This document shows, in pieces, positions 19,602 to 28,802 of a DNA stretch of 64,000 nt (its first letter is position 1; each line of letters starts with the position of its first letter). A program made the position numbers and the translations under genes. The notes below the pieces were generated by a model. That model did not search any database and was not told the origin of the DNA. It was given only the letters and a program-made list of their open reading frames with translations. Location of the stretch: contig CAZIAZ010000006.1 in NCBI GenBank assembly GCA_964536835.1, positions 7,566 through 71,565 of the forward strand, read 5' to 3'. Origin of the DNA: DAONFI01 sp035403485 (GTDB taxonomy: Bacteria; Planctomycetota; Phycisphaerae; SM23-33).

Positions 19602-20861
19602 TCAAAACGGAATATCTTCAATATGTTGATAATCATCCGTGAACGAATCTTTTTCCTCTCGTACCTCCATTGCGTGAGAGTACTTTTCAGCAGACCGATT
19701 ATAACGTGAACATTTATCCAATACCAGCCCAAGTAAATTCGCACCTAAAAAACCTTCAAAATCAAGCTCAGGAAAGAACGGCCTCAATACCCTAACAAGT
19801 TCTTCAGCCTGTTGTCCAGATAATGGTTTTATTAAATGGTCGGCTGCAAAATAGGACGACATATACCCAAGCATATTCCTGTAAGCACGCTTTTTGTCCG
19901 CTGACACCCTACGGGCTGCAATCAAAGGTTTTCCAGCAGGTAAGCCCAGGAATCCGTTTTGCACAGCCTCCCACCAGGGCAGTATCTTTCGACGTGTAGT
20001 ATGTTTGCCTGGATTGTCCATAACCTTCAACCATTCCTGCGTACAATACGCCCACAGCTTGGCAATATATGCTTTCAAATCAATAAACGTATCAATTCCC
20101 AATTCCTTGATTTTTTCGCGCCGCAACTGAAACTCAACACGAATAATCCGCATGCCTTCAGGCACGCCGCCAACAGGAATCCCCCATTCTTCATACATCC
20201 AACTTTTTCCACTCTTGATGACTTCCAACGGCTTATCATAGAACCTTGCAGAAATCACACCGCGCCCGATAGAAAACCCGCTGAACAATTTCCCGGAATC
20301 GTACCTGGCAATATCCTTGGCGCGGCCTACAAGCTGCTGTTTGATGAACTCGCCCCATTCCGATTCAGGAAGCAGGATATCACAAAACATATCTACACGC
20401 GAAACATGAACGCTATGAATTACGGCACCTGCAGAAGATAAAAGATTCTGCAAGCGAGATTCAGCAGCTTTCGACCCCATCGCATGTAACAAAAGGGAAT
20501 GGAATTCCGCATTAAGGGGTGGCCTTGTCAGAGTATCGCCAGAATCTTCACCAGGATGCACAAATTTTAAAGCGTATTCATCACTTGTCAGCAAATACGC
20601 ATATCCGCCAGACCCAAACGGTTTGACCATAAACACACCCGCTTCATCTGGAATATTGGTCTGCATCATGATTAAAACGGGCTGTTGCGAGGCTTTGGCT
20701 TCTTCTCGGTACTCTTTCAAACTATTCAAAAAATTCATATTTTCCCATGTAAGTTTATAATTCAAATAGAGAGTATCAATACCACTTGAAAGAACGGTAT
20801 AAGGGGCAAGAGATGATGCATTACCCTTCTCATGTACACTTACAGGGGGGCTGTTAGTCAT
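19602..20861 (-). CDS. Rep_trans/MobT-like replication initiation or mobilisation protein
   Basis: 419 residues from the ATG at 20861, preceded by a G-run (GGGGGGG) that can serve as ribosome site. The central motifs HVSRVDMFCDI, SARFYDKPLEV and IRVEFQLRREK correspond to the RxDxxxD, YDK and RxExxLR blocks of the Rep_trans family (phage/plasmid rolling-circle initiators and MobT relaxases of Tn916-type elements). It would nick one strand for rolling-circle replication or mobilisation. A TTG start of the recombinase would overlap its stop by 4 bp, so coupling is possible. The catalytic tyrosine cannot be assigned with certainty. Confidence 0.7.
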   Translation of the reverse strand: MTNSPPVSVHEKGNASSLAPYTVLSSGIDTLYLNYKLTWENMNFLNSLKEYREEAKASQQPVLIMMQTNIPDEAGVFMVKPFGSGGYAYLLTSDEYALKFVHPGEDSGDTLTRPPLNAEFHSLLLHAMGSKAAESRLQNLLSSAGAVIHSVHVSRVDMFCDILLPESEWGEFIKQQLVGRAKDIARYDSGKLFSGFSIGRGVISARFYDKPLEVIKSGKSWMYEEWGIPVGGVPEGMRIIRVEFQLRREKIKELGIDTFIDLKAYIAKLWAYCTQEWLKVMDNPGKHTTRRKILPWWEAVQNGFLGLPAGKPLIAARRVSADKKRAYRNMLGYMSSYFAADHLIKPLSGQQAEELVRVLRPFFPELDFEGFLGANLLGLVLDKCSRYNRSAEKYSHAMEVREEKDSFTDDYQHIEDIPF

Positions 20862-21081
20862 TTGCCCCCCCTTGGCCTTCAGCCAGAATGTCCCTGGCAA
20901 TCAAAGAGGCAAGACACCGCCGAACCGTCTCCGCATCCGCAGCCGGGGTTTCCCGCTCAACATGGATTTCCACAAGCTCAAATTCCAGCTTCCGACACGA
21001 ACCACGAGCGGCCACGGCTCCTCGCCGGGCCGTTCGTCCGCTTCGCGGTTTCGCGTCGAATTGTGCTGGATGAATTTCCAT
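20854..21081 (-). CDS. Small protein of unknown function encoded before the Rep-like gene
   Basis: 75 residues from the ATG at 21081 (the frame is open to 21126). Its stop overlaps the start of the Rep_trans-like gene by 8 bp, which suggests translational coupling. The N-terminus is basic and the C-terminal half is helical (TVRRCLASLIARDILAEG). I do not recognise a family. An accessory Rep or excision factor would fit the position but nothing proves it. A competing frame overlaps it. Confidence 0.4.
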   Translation of the reverse strand: MEIHPAQFDAKPRSGRTARRGAVAARGSCRKLEFELVEIHVERETPAADAETVRRCLASLIARDILAEGQGGAND

Positions 21082-21126
21082 ACCAGCCAATCTACGACAC
21101 GCCGGAAAATACAGCGGGACATCCAA

Positions 21127-21407
21127 TCGACAATTTTTTGTCCCTGGGTGAATATCCTATTTATCTATGATTTGCCCCTTTAAATCCCAAATTTGCCGCA
21201 AAAAGAATTTTCAAAAAAATCCTCTCGGCCTTGATTTTCAAGATAGCTTTTCTCGTCATGAAGTAAAGGCACCCCAACCAAAAGAGTATTTTTTCAGGCC
21301 GGATAAACGAGATTTGAGGAAATAAAAAATCTTCCTTTTGGCCGGGAATCCCCGCCTTGACTTCCTGACAAAAAAAGCAAAAGAGTTTTCATCAAGGCCG
21401 AGAGGGA
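21127..21407. other. Non-coding region with a long-range inverted repeat
   Basis: No convincing ORF. AATCCTCTCGGCCTTGAT (21218-21235) pairs with ATCAAGGCCGAGAGGGATT (21391-21409), with one extra base. The enclosed ~155 bp hold further GGCCGG/CCGGCC-type short repeats and A/T tracts. It lies between the Rep-like gene and an unknown gene of the element, a place where an origin or a structured RNA would fit. Confidence 0.6.
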
Positions 21408-22454
21408 TTACAGGATTGCATAACCGTTTATAGTTTTTGGGATATAGTATTCCCAACCATCGACTGCCCGTTGAAGCCTCTTTTTGAACGCTGCCGGGTC
21501 GATATCCGCAAAGTCGCCATCCTGTGCATCATCTTCTCCGGTTGCATCTTTGGCAACTGCGTCATATAAAGCAAGTATCTCCTTGTATTGAAGAGGCTGT
21601 AACCAATGCCGCATTGGTTCTGGAACTTGATAACCAGTACGAGATTCAAAGTCATGCAATTTTTCACATGTAAGCTTAGATGTATACAGCACGTTGGCAC
21701 CAGCCCATATCTTAACCTGCCGCCGCAATTCCTTACTCCCCGGATTTTGTATTGGTTTATCAATTGCCTTAACCAGGTCGCCATAATCACGTCCCTGAAT
21801 ATTTACAGCCGCAGCAATATGTTTCGATATCGCCGAATCCGCCAAAATCCGCTTATCCAATCGCAGTAGCTTTTCAAGGGACTTTTGTTTACCCTTGCGG
21901 GCATCCCGATATAGCAACGTGAGATGCATATCGTGTTCAAACCAACAAGGTGTCCATACTAACAGGAAAAACAGCAGTTCTGGAGACATTACCTCATTTG
22001 CATCAATACGTTTTGAGCCGCAAGCCGTATCATCAAAATTCAGCATTGAAGCGAAAATTTTCCCGATAGGCCCATCATTGGCTAAAGAGTCAGTATCACA
22101 GGTCATTAAATGCTGCATCATCGGCAAATATGGTGCCGCTTGCTCAGGCGACATCTTTCTCATATTCATCAATAACTGTGGTGCATTTTCCGCCAAATTT
22201 GTGGCGTCAGTCATATTCTCCCGATTGGCCATAAAAATCAGCTTCGCCATAGCCTGATTGACTCGCCTATGTTTTTTGTACAACTTGACCCATTCCTTAG
22301 GCGAGATATTCTGAAAATAAGAAATGCCGGAATTAAAGTCTCGTGATTTGTCAATAAGCCCGACAAATACATTTGCCGACAATACAGCATGTACTGCCGT
22401 CTGAACAAATGGCGGCCTATCCTTACACCAATTTTTGACATGAAAATTACCCAT
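21408..22454 (-). CDS. Element-encoded protein of unknown function
   Basis: 348 residues from the ATG at 22454. It is largely helical, with no membrane segment or signal peptide. The C-terminus has an acidic patch (GEDDAQDGDFADID) followed by a basic-aromatic end (FKKRLQRAVDGWEYYIP). I do not recognise the family. The promoter TTGATT-N17-TATAAG ends seven bases before the ATG, so the message is probably leaderless and the TTG at 22490 is not the start. It is divergent from the R-M operon, and a role in the element's maintenance or defence is only inference. Confidence 0.7.
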   Translation of the reverse strand: MGNFHVKNWCKDRPPFVQTAVHAVLSANVFVGLIDKSRDFNSGISYFQNISPKEWVKLYKKHRRVNQAMAKLIFMANRENMTDATNLAENAPQLLMNMRKMSPEQAAPYLPMMQHLMTCDTDSLANDGPIGKIFASMLNFDDTACGSKRIDANEVMSPELLFFLLVWTPCWFEHDMHLTLLYRDARKGKQKSLEKLLRLDKRILADSAISKHIAAAVNIQGRDYGDLVKAIDKPIQNPGSKELRRQVKIWAGANVLYTSKLTCEKLHDFESRTGYQVPEPMRHWLQPLQYKEILALYDAVAKDATGEDDAQDGDFADIDPAAFKKRLQRAVDGWEYYIPKTINGYAIL

Positions 22455-22461
22455 ACACAGC

Positions 22462-22490
22462 CTTATAAAACCTCTTGCCAACGAAATCAA
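22462..22490 (-). promoter_or_regulatory. Promoter of the unknown element gene (leaderless)
   Basis: On the minus strand TTGATT (22490-22485), a 17-bp spacer, then TATAAG (22467-22462). The ATG lies seven bases downstream, where +1 is expected. Confidence 0.65.
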
Positions 22491-22636
22491 GACGCTAACC
22501 GCATGTTAGTATAGAAATTATCGCTTTTCCCTGCTTTTCCGTGCATTGGCCCAAACAAAGGCGTTTTTTGCGATTCATTATCACCCTGGCGGATAACGAA
22601 GACGCCGGGATTTCCAGAAGACTTTTTGCTCTTAGC

Positions 22637-22665
22637 TTGATACGAAGGCCGAAAATCTGTATAAA
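22637..22665 (+). promoter_or_regulatory. Promoter of the mod-dinD-res operon
   Basis: TTGATA (22637-22642), a 17-bp spacer, then TATAAA (22660-22665). The start near 22672 gives a leader of about 105 nt to the mod ATG and excludes the upstream in-frame starts. Confidence 0.65.
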
Positions 22666-22777
22666 ATATCTTACCATGATGGGCGATTCCCCATTAAAAA
22701 GGCCCGATACCGGAAAAACTGGGGATTGCGTAAAACCTGTCAACGACAATCAAAGGCCTACAAGCAAGGAGGCGGCC

Positions 22778-25054
22778 ATGCCGCAACTGACAGACCAGGA
22801 AAAACAGGAAATTCTCCGTTTTATCGAAGCGAATAAACCTCTTCCGGATAAATACCGCTTCCTGCTCTTTGATGATAAACGCGAAGTGGAACTGGTCTGG
22901 AACGGCAAGACCAACGAAATATGCAATATCGTCCTGCCATTCCAGATTATCGAACAGGTGGATGAACCACGCTCCGAAAAAAAGGAAAACAAGGACACGC
23001 AGTTGTCTTTTTTCGACGAGAGAGGCCGCCAGCTTAAAGGCTGGACAAATAAACTGATATGGGGCGACAACAAGCTCATTCTTTCTTCTTTGAAAAATGG
23101 GCCGCTGAGGGATGAGATTGAAAAACAGGGCGGCCTGAAACTCATTTACATAGACCCGCCGTTTGACGTGGGCGCGGATTTCAGTATGGACATAGAAATC
23201 GGCGATGATACTTTCACAAAAAAACCGAACATCCTCGAAGAAATCGCCTACCGCGATACATGGGGTAAAGGGGCCGATTCATTTATATGCATGATTTATG
23301 AACGCCTTGTCCTCATGCGAGATTTACTTGCCGATGATGGAAGCATTTATGTCCATTGCGATTGGAGAGTGAGTGGATACCTACGTTTATTGTTAGATGA
23401 AGTGTTTGGAAAGTTAAATTTTCAAAATAGTATTATTTGGCAGAAACTTACTTCTGCCAAACCTCAAAGTAAAACCTTCCCCAATATTCATGATTACATT
23501 TATTTTTATTCAAAACAAAAAGACAAAAATGTTTTTAATACTCAACTTGTTCCAAAATCTGAAAAATTGCTAAAGACACATTACAGATATACAGATGAAA
23601 AAACAGGAAAAAGATATTCGCTTGCAGATTTTACACAGAAAGGGCAAGGCGATGCTAAAATATTTGGCGATAAGCTTCTTGACCCACCTTCTGGCAAGCA
23701 CTGGATTTGGTCCCAAGAAAGAATTGATGAAGGGTTGAAACAAGGGATTATAGTCTTTTCTGAAAGTGGACTTCCATATGTGAAAAGATTTTATGAAGAT
23801 ACACAAGGGAATGTAGCCGAAGATATTTGGTTAGATATTAATCCATTAAATCCGATGGCAAAGGAACGTATCGATTATCCCACCCAAAAGCCTGAAGCAT
23901 TACTTGAGCGAATAATCAAGGCATCGTCGAATGAAGGCGATTTGATAGCTGATTTTTTCTGCGGTTCGGGGACAACGGCAGCGGTTGCGGAAAAACTAGG
24001 CCGTAAATGGATAGCAACGGATTTGGGCAAATTCGCCATTCACACGACACGCAAGCGGATGATAGGTGTGCAGCGGGAATTGAAGGCTGATGGCAAGAAT
24101 TATCGCGCATTTGAAATATTGAATTTGGGCAAATATGAACGGCAGCATTATATCGGCGTGAATCCGAATTTGCGGGAGGCGGAGCAGCAGAAGCAGTTGG
24201 AACAAAAAGAAGCGGAGTTTCTGGAACTTATTCTGCGGGCATATCGTGCAGAAAAGACGGACGGTTTCGCCTGTTTCCACGGCAAACGCGCAGGAAGGCT
24301 GGTAGCCGTAGGGCCTGTAAATTTGCCGGTTACGCGGCTGTTTGTGGAAGAAGTTATACTGGAATGTCGCAAGAAGCATATTACCAAAGTTGACATTCTG
24401 GGTTTTGAATTTGAAATGGGATTGTTTCCGAATGTGTTGGATGAAGCACGGAGCAAGGGCATAGATATTGCCCCCAAATATATTCCGGCAGAGGTTTTTG
24501 ACAAACGGGCAGTGGAAAAGAATCAGGTTGTTTTCCATGATGTATCTTTTATTGAAGTCAAACCGCATGTTAAAGGCAACGCTATAGCGGTGGAATTGAC
24601 GGATTTTTCAGTTTTCTATTCGCAGGATTCTATTGCGAATGCGGAGGCATCAGTAAAAAACAGTGGCAACAAGATTGTGGTTGAAAAAGGGCAGATAGTC
24701 AAAATAAACAAGGATGCTCATGGAAAAGTAACACGGGAAATTCTTACACAAAACTGGACGGGCTGGATTGATTACTGGGCGGTTGATTTTAATTATGAGA
24801 GCAAGCGTGAAATTGTACGGCAGAAAAAAGAAGAAACGGATGACTGGGAAGAGGTCTGGACAGGCGACTACGTTTTCGAGAATGAATGGCAGAGTTTCCG
24901 CACAAAGAAAGACAGAGCATTGGAGTTGAAGAGCGTATTTCACGAATGTACGCCAGGCAGCCGAAAAATTGCTGTTAAGGTTATCGATATTTTCGGAAAC
25001 GACACTATGACGATAGTGAATGTCAGCATCGGCAAAAATGGAGGGAAGAAGTAA
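22778..25054 (+). CDS. Type III restriction-modification system, Mod (DNA methyltransferase) subunit
   Basis: 758 residues from the ATG at 22778, with AAGGAGG at good spacing. Motif [11 protein letters not shown] (about residue 125) comes before motif [21 protein letters not shown] (about 393), the order of beta-class amino-methyltransferases such as type III Mod. The region between holds the target-recognition part and is notably A/T-rich (23400-23900), as is often seen where specificity domains are exchanged. It methylates adenine or cytosine in an asymmetric site and gives specificity to the Res partner. It overlaps the dinD-like start (TAATG). Confidence 0.9.
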   Translation: MPQLTDQEKQEILRFIEANKPLPDKYRFLLFDDKREVELVWNGKTNEICNIVLPFQIIEQVDEPRSEKKENKDTQLSFFDERGRQLKGWTNKLIWGDNKLILSSLKNGPLRDEIEKQGGLKLIYIDPPFDVGADFSMDIEIGDDTFTKKPNILEEIAYRDTWGKGADSFICMIYERLVLMRDLLADDGSIYVHCDWRVSGYLRLLLDEVFGKLNFQNSIIWQKLTSAKPQSKTFPNIHDYIYFYSKQKDKNVFNTQLVPKSEKLLKTHYRYTDEKTGKRYSLADFTQKGQGDAKIFGDKLLDPPSGKHWIWSQERIDEGLKQGIIVFSESGLPYVKRFYEDTQGNVAEDIWLDINPLNPMAKERIDYPTQKPEALLERIIKASSNEGDLIADFFCGSGTTAAVAEKLGRKWIATDLGKFAIHTTRKRMIGVQRELKADGKNYRAFEILNLGKYERQHYIGVNPNLREAEQQKQLEQKEAEFLELILRAYRAEKTDGFACFHGKRAGRLVAVGPVNLPVTRLFVEEVILECRKKHITKVDILGFEFEMGLFPNVLDEARSKGIDIAPKYIPAEVFDKRAVEKNQVVFHDVSFIEVKPHVKGNAIAVELTDFSVFYSQDSIANAEASVKNSGNKIVVEKGQIVKINKDAHGKVTREILTQNWTGWIDYWAVDFNYESKREIVRQKKEETDDWEEVWTGDYVFENEWQSFRTKKDRALELKSVFHECTPGSRKIAVKVIDIFGNDTMTIVNVSIGKNGGKK

Positions 25055-25911
25055 TGGCAGAAGGAATTTTGCAGGCGCAGGGCGGTCATGTTTCGCCTTT
25101 TGAAAAAATACGCCGTGTTAATGAGGCGGGCAATGAACACTGGTCTAGCCGTGAGTTTGCAACTGTTTTGGGATATGGGGATTACCGCAATTTTGAGGCT
25201 GTGATTGAGAAGGCGAAAGTCGCCTGTTTTAACAGCGGATACCGCATAGACGACCATTTCGTTGACGTCACCGAAATGGTATCCATAGGTAGCGGCGCAG
25301 CGAGGCCTGTAAAGACCGTGCTTCTTTCACGTTACGCCTGTTATCTGGCGATACAGAACGCCGACCCGAAGAAAGAAATAGTTTCGCATGGGCAAACTTA
25401 TTTTGCCCTACAGACCCGTCGGCAGGAACTGGAAGATGAACAGATAGAAGAGGAACGGCGAGTACTTCTGCGAGAAGAGATGCGGCGTCATAATGTTCAG
25501 TTGGCTGATGCGGCCAAGGATGCAGGCGTAATTGAGCCGATAGATTACGCAATTTTCCAGAATCACGGATATATGGGCCTTTATGGCGGACTCAAGCAGG
25601 ACGATATTCATAAACACAAGGGTTTGAAAAAAAGCCAGAAAATCCTTGACCACATGGGCAGCACGGAGTTGGCAGCCAACCTTTTCAGGGCAACGCAGGC
25701 TGAAGAGAAACTTCGCCGAGACAAAGTAAAGGGAAAAGACGCGGCGAATAGGACACATCGTGAAGTTGGCGAAAAAGTTCGGCAGACGATTAAAGAATTG
25801 GGCGGCACGATGCCTGAAAATCTTCCAGTGGCTGACAGTATCAAGAAGATAGAGAGTAAACGCGCCAAACAGCTTGAAGATAAAAAGCCCACGAAAAAGA
25901 AAGGCAAGTAA
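25054..25911 (+). CDS. DinD-like (DNA-damage-inducible protein D) protein with BRO-N-type domain
   Basis: 285 residues; its ATG overlaps the mod stop. The N-terminal part (FEKIRRVNEAGNEHWSSREFATVLGYGDYRNF...) and the block YACYLAIQNADPKKEIVSHGQTYFALQTR match DinD/BRO-N-like proteins, followed by NHGYMGLYGGL. The C-terminus is lysine-rich (KKPTKKKGK). In E. coli DinD is SOS-induced and inhibits RecA filament activity. It sits between mod and res in one operon with 6 bp to res, which suggests that it works with the R-M system, for instance by limiting repair or sensing damage. This role is inference. Confidence 0.8.
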   Translation: MAEGILQAQGGHVSPFEKIRRVNEAGNEHWSSREFATVLGYGDYRNFEAVIEKAKVACFNSGYRIDDHFVDVTEMVSIGSGAARPVKTVLLSRYACYLAIQNADPKKEIVSHGQTYFALQTRRQELEDEQIEEERRVLLREEMRRHNVQLADAAKDAGVIEPIDYAIFQNHGYMGLYGGLKQDDIHKHKGLKKSQKILDHMGSTELAANLFRATQAEEKLRRDKVKGKDAANRTHREVGEKVRQTIKELGGTMPENLPVADSIKKIESKRAKQLEDKKPTKKKGK

Positions 25912-25917
25912 TCCGAC

Positions 25918-28596
25918 ATGGCAATACATGAAGATTTTCCGCAATCGCCATATGCAATTCTTGACCCGTCAATACGCTGGTTTCCGGCAGATGAGGCATT
26001 ACGCGATACGAGAATGGACAAGCTCATGCCTCCGCTTGTGGCCGACCTTCGCCGCAAGGTAAAGGAATTCCGGGACGGTGGATATGTCGGGGCGACAAAT
26101 ACCAGCCGCAGCCTGCTGAACTGGTGGTTCAATACGCCGCACCTGCTATCCGCGTATGATGGTACTATGGTTGAGTTTGAATATTATTTCGCGCAGCGTG
26201 AAGCGTTGGAGACGATTATATATTTATACGATGTCGTAGGAGTTAAAGACAAATACGACCTTATGCGATTCGATTCAAGCGGGCTTGTATCTGGCAAAAT
26301 GTTTGATGAAACATGGCGGCGGTTTGTTGTAAAAATGGCGACAGGCAGCGGCAAAACAAAAGTATTAAGCCTTGCCCTGGCGTGGAGTTTTTACCACAAG
26401 CTGTATGAACCGGAATCTGAACTTTCGAGAAATTTTCTGGTCATTACACCGAATATAATTGTGCTTGACCGAATTCGCAAAGATTTTGAAGGGCTGAGGA
26501 TATTCTTTAAAGACCCGATAATTCCTGACAACGGTTTCGATGGACAAAACTGGCGGGATGATTTTCAGTTGACCTTGCATTTGCAGGATGATGTCAATAT
26601 TACGCGGCATACCGGCAATATCTTTTTGACGAACATTCACAGGGTATATTCCGGCAATGAGATTCCGCCTTCGCCTGAAGATGAAGATACTATGGATTAT
26701 TTTCTGGGCAAGCGGCCTACGGGTGCGACGAATGATTCCAAAATTGACCTTGGAATGATTGTACGCGATATTGACGAATTGATGATATTAAACGATGAGG
26801 CGCATCATATCCACGACCCGCGCATGGCGTGGTTTAAATCGATAGAGGACATTCACAATAGACTGCTGCAAAAAGGCGGCGCCCTGTCCATGCAGATAGA
26901 TACCACCGCGACACCTAAGCACAACGATGGAGCAATATTTGCGCAGACCATCGCGGATTATCCGCTGGTTGAGGCTATCAAGCAGAATGTCGTCAAGCAC
27001 CCTGTTTTGCCCGACATCGCCAGCCGTGCAAAGTTGCACGAAAGGCAGAGTGCGAAGTATACAGAAAAATACGCCGACTATATTGATTTGGGTGTTATAG
27101 AGTGGCGAAAAGCATACGCCGAACATGAGAAAATGGGCAAAAAGGCCATCCTGTTTATAATGACGGATGATACCCGTAATTGTGATGATGTGGCGGAGTA
27201 CCTGAAAGGGCATTACCCAGATTTTAAAGATGCGGTTTTGGTAATTCACACAAAAAACAATGGCGAAATTTCAGAAGCCGCTACAGGCAAAAACAAGGAG
27301 GAACTTGAGAGACTCCGCAAGGATGCAAATGAAATAGATGCAGCAGACAGCCGATACAAAGTCATCATTTCCGTAATGATGCTTAAAGAAGGCTGGGACG
27401 TAAAAAATGTAACGACCATCGTCGGTTTGCGGGCCTATTCGGCACAGAGCAATATTTTGCCGGAACAAACATTAGGTAGAGGTTTGCGTAAAATGTATCC
27501 CGGCGATATTGAAGAATATGTCAGCGTGGTAGGCACGGACGCATTTATGGACTTTGTAGAATCCATTAAGGCCGAAGGTGTAATACTTGACCATAAACCC
27601 ATGGGAACAGGAACAGGACCTAAAACGCCGCTGGTTGTGGAAATAGATACAGAAAACGACAAGAAAGACATTGACGCGCTGGACATTGAAATTCCAATAT
27701 TATCGCCAAGAGTTTATCGAGAATATAAAAGCCTGGCTGACTTGGATATTTCGGCGATAACGCATCAGAGGATTGCGTATATGGTCTTCAGTGAGGAAGA
27801 ACTCCGGGAAATAGTGTTCAAAGATATTGCAAATGATAAAATTACGCATACAACTATTCTTGATACAACAGGCATTATAGATTATCGTAGCGTAATTGGA
27901 TATTTTGCGCAAAGCATCATGAAGGAGTTACGCCTTGTTAGCGGCTATGATATTTTGTACGGCAAAATAAAAGCATTTGTGCAAGATGAATTATTTGACC
28001 GCCGTGTGGAACTGGAAAATCCAAACACAATGCGTAACCTGTCAGAGTTGGCAGCCACCAAGACCCTATATGAAACATTTAAGAAAGCCATCAATGAATT
28101 AACAGTTCGAACGAAGGGCGATGCAGAAATCCGGGACACCATCAAACTACGTCAAACACGTCCCTTTGTGGCGAAAGACCAAGGATATCTTGTCCCCAAG
28201 AAAAGCGTTTTTAACCGTATAATTGGCGATAGCGATTTGGAATTAAAATTCGCCGATTTTCTTGAAAGATGCAGCGATGTTGTCTCTTTTGCAAAGAATT
28301 ATCTGTATATAAATTTCAAACTTGACTATGCGAATACGACAGGCAATATTTCCAACTACTACCCGGATTTTATTGTCAGGCTGTCAGACAAAAAAGTTGT
28401 CATTGTTGAAACAAAGGGGCAGGAAGATTTGGATGTGCCGCTTAAAATGGAAAGACTCAAGCAATGGTGTGAAGATGTTAACCGTGTGCAAACAGATGTG
28501 AAATACGACTTTGTTTTCGTTGACGAAAAGAGTTTTCACGAATTCAAGCCAACATCTTTCCGGCAATTGCTTGAAGGTTTTCAAGAATACAAGTAA
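25918..28596 (+). CDS. Type III restriction-modification system, Res (helicase-endonuclease) subunit
   Basis: 892 residues. The SF2 helicase part has Walker A MATGSGKTK (about residue 141), Walker B/DEAH LNDEAHH (~290) and motif VI-like EQTLGRGLRKM. The C-terminal nuclease has a PD-(D/E)xK pattern with PDFIV...IVETKG (~816-834). It cuts DNA after ATP-driven communication between two unmethylated sites. It is the last gene of the operon and ends about 110 bp before the right element end. Confidence 0.9.
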   Translation: MAIHEDFPQSPYAILDPSIRWFPADEALRDTRMDKLMPPLVADLRRKVKEFRDGGYVGATNTSRSLLNWWFNTPHLLSAYDGTMVEFEYYFAQREALETIIYLYDVVGVKDKYDLMRFDSSGLVSGKMFDETWRRFVVKMATGSGKTKVLSLALAWSFYHKLYEPESELSRNFLVITPNIIVLDRIRKDFEGLRIFFKDPIIPDNGFDGQNWRDDFQLTLHLQDDVNITRHTGNIFLTNIHRVYSGNEIPPSPEDEDTMDYFLGKRPTGATNDSKIDLGMIVRDIDELMILNDEAHHIHDPRMAWFKSIEDIHNRLLQKGGALSMQIDTTATPKHNDGAIFAQTIADYPLVEAIKQNVVKHPVLPDIASRAKLHERQSAKYTEKYADYIDLGVIEWRKAYAEHEKMGKKAILFIMTDDTRNCDDVAEYLKGHYPDFKDAVLVIHTKNNGEISEAATGKNKEELERLRKDANEIDAADSRYKVIISVMMLKEGWDVKNVTTIVGLRAYSAQSNILPEQTLGRGLRKMYPGDIEEYVSVVGTDAFMDFVESIKAEGVILDHKPMGTGTGPKTPLVVEIDTENDKKDIDALDIEIPILSPRVYREYKSLADLDISAITHQRIAYMVFSEEELREIVFKDIANDKITHTTILDTTGIIDYRSVIGYFAQSIMKELRLVSGYDILYGKIKAFVQDELFDRRVELENPNTMRNLSELAATKTLYETFKKAINELTVRTKGDAEIRDTIKLRQTRPFVAKDQGYLVPKKSVFNRIIGDSDLELKFADFLERCSDVVSFAKNYLYINFKLDYANTTGNISNYYPDFIVRLSDKKVVIVETKGQEDLDVPLKMERLKQWCEDVNRVQTDVKYDFVFVDEKSFHEFKPTSFRQLLEGFQEYK

Positions 28597-28708
28597 GGCT
28601 TTTACCGCAATCTGGAAAAATATCAAAAACGAAGGTTTTTTGCAGCATTTTTGGCTTATCTGTACACAAAATACTCCATGTCAAAAGGTTTATTGATTTC
28701 GGAGATGT

Positions 28709-28789
28709 CCCCCGCTATTACGCTGGTAAACAGCGGACGATAGAAGCTGATAACAACTCGATTACAGGTTGAATCAGCTTCTATTTTTT
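28709..28789. repeat. attR-side direct repeat (81 bp)
   Basis: Right-hand copy of the 81-bp repeat. It contains the last nine bases of the tRNA and the terminator hairpin, whose stem is fully paired here. araB ends 13 bp further on, on the opposite strand. Confidence 0.95.
28740..28789 (+). terminator. Second copy of the tRNA terminator at the right element end
   Basis: Same hairpin as at 17908 with a perfect AGAAGCTGAT/ATCAGCTTCT stem and six Ts. It would now end transcription coming from the res gene. Confidence 0.75.
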
Positions 28790-28802
28790 GAGAACCGTCG
28801 TA

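Noticed and set aside
21256..21456. 66-residue minus-strand ORF in the element's non-coding region
   Set aside because: It overlaps the end of the unknown gene in another frame, has no ribosome site, and runs through the inverted repeat.
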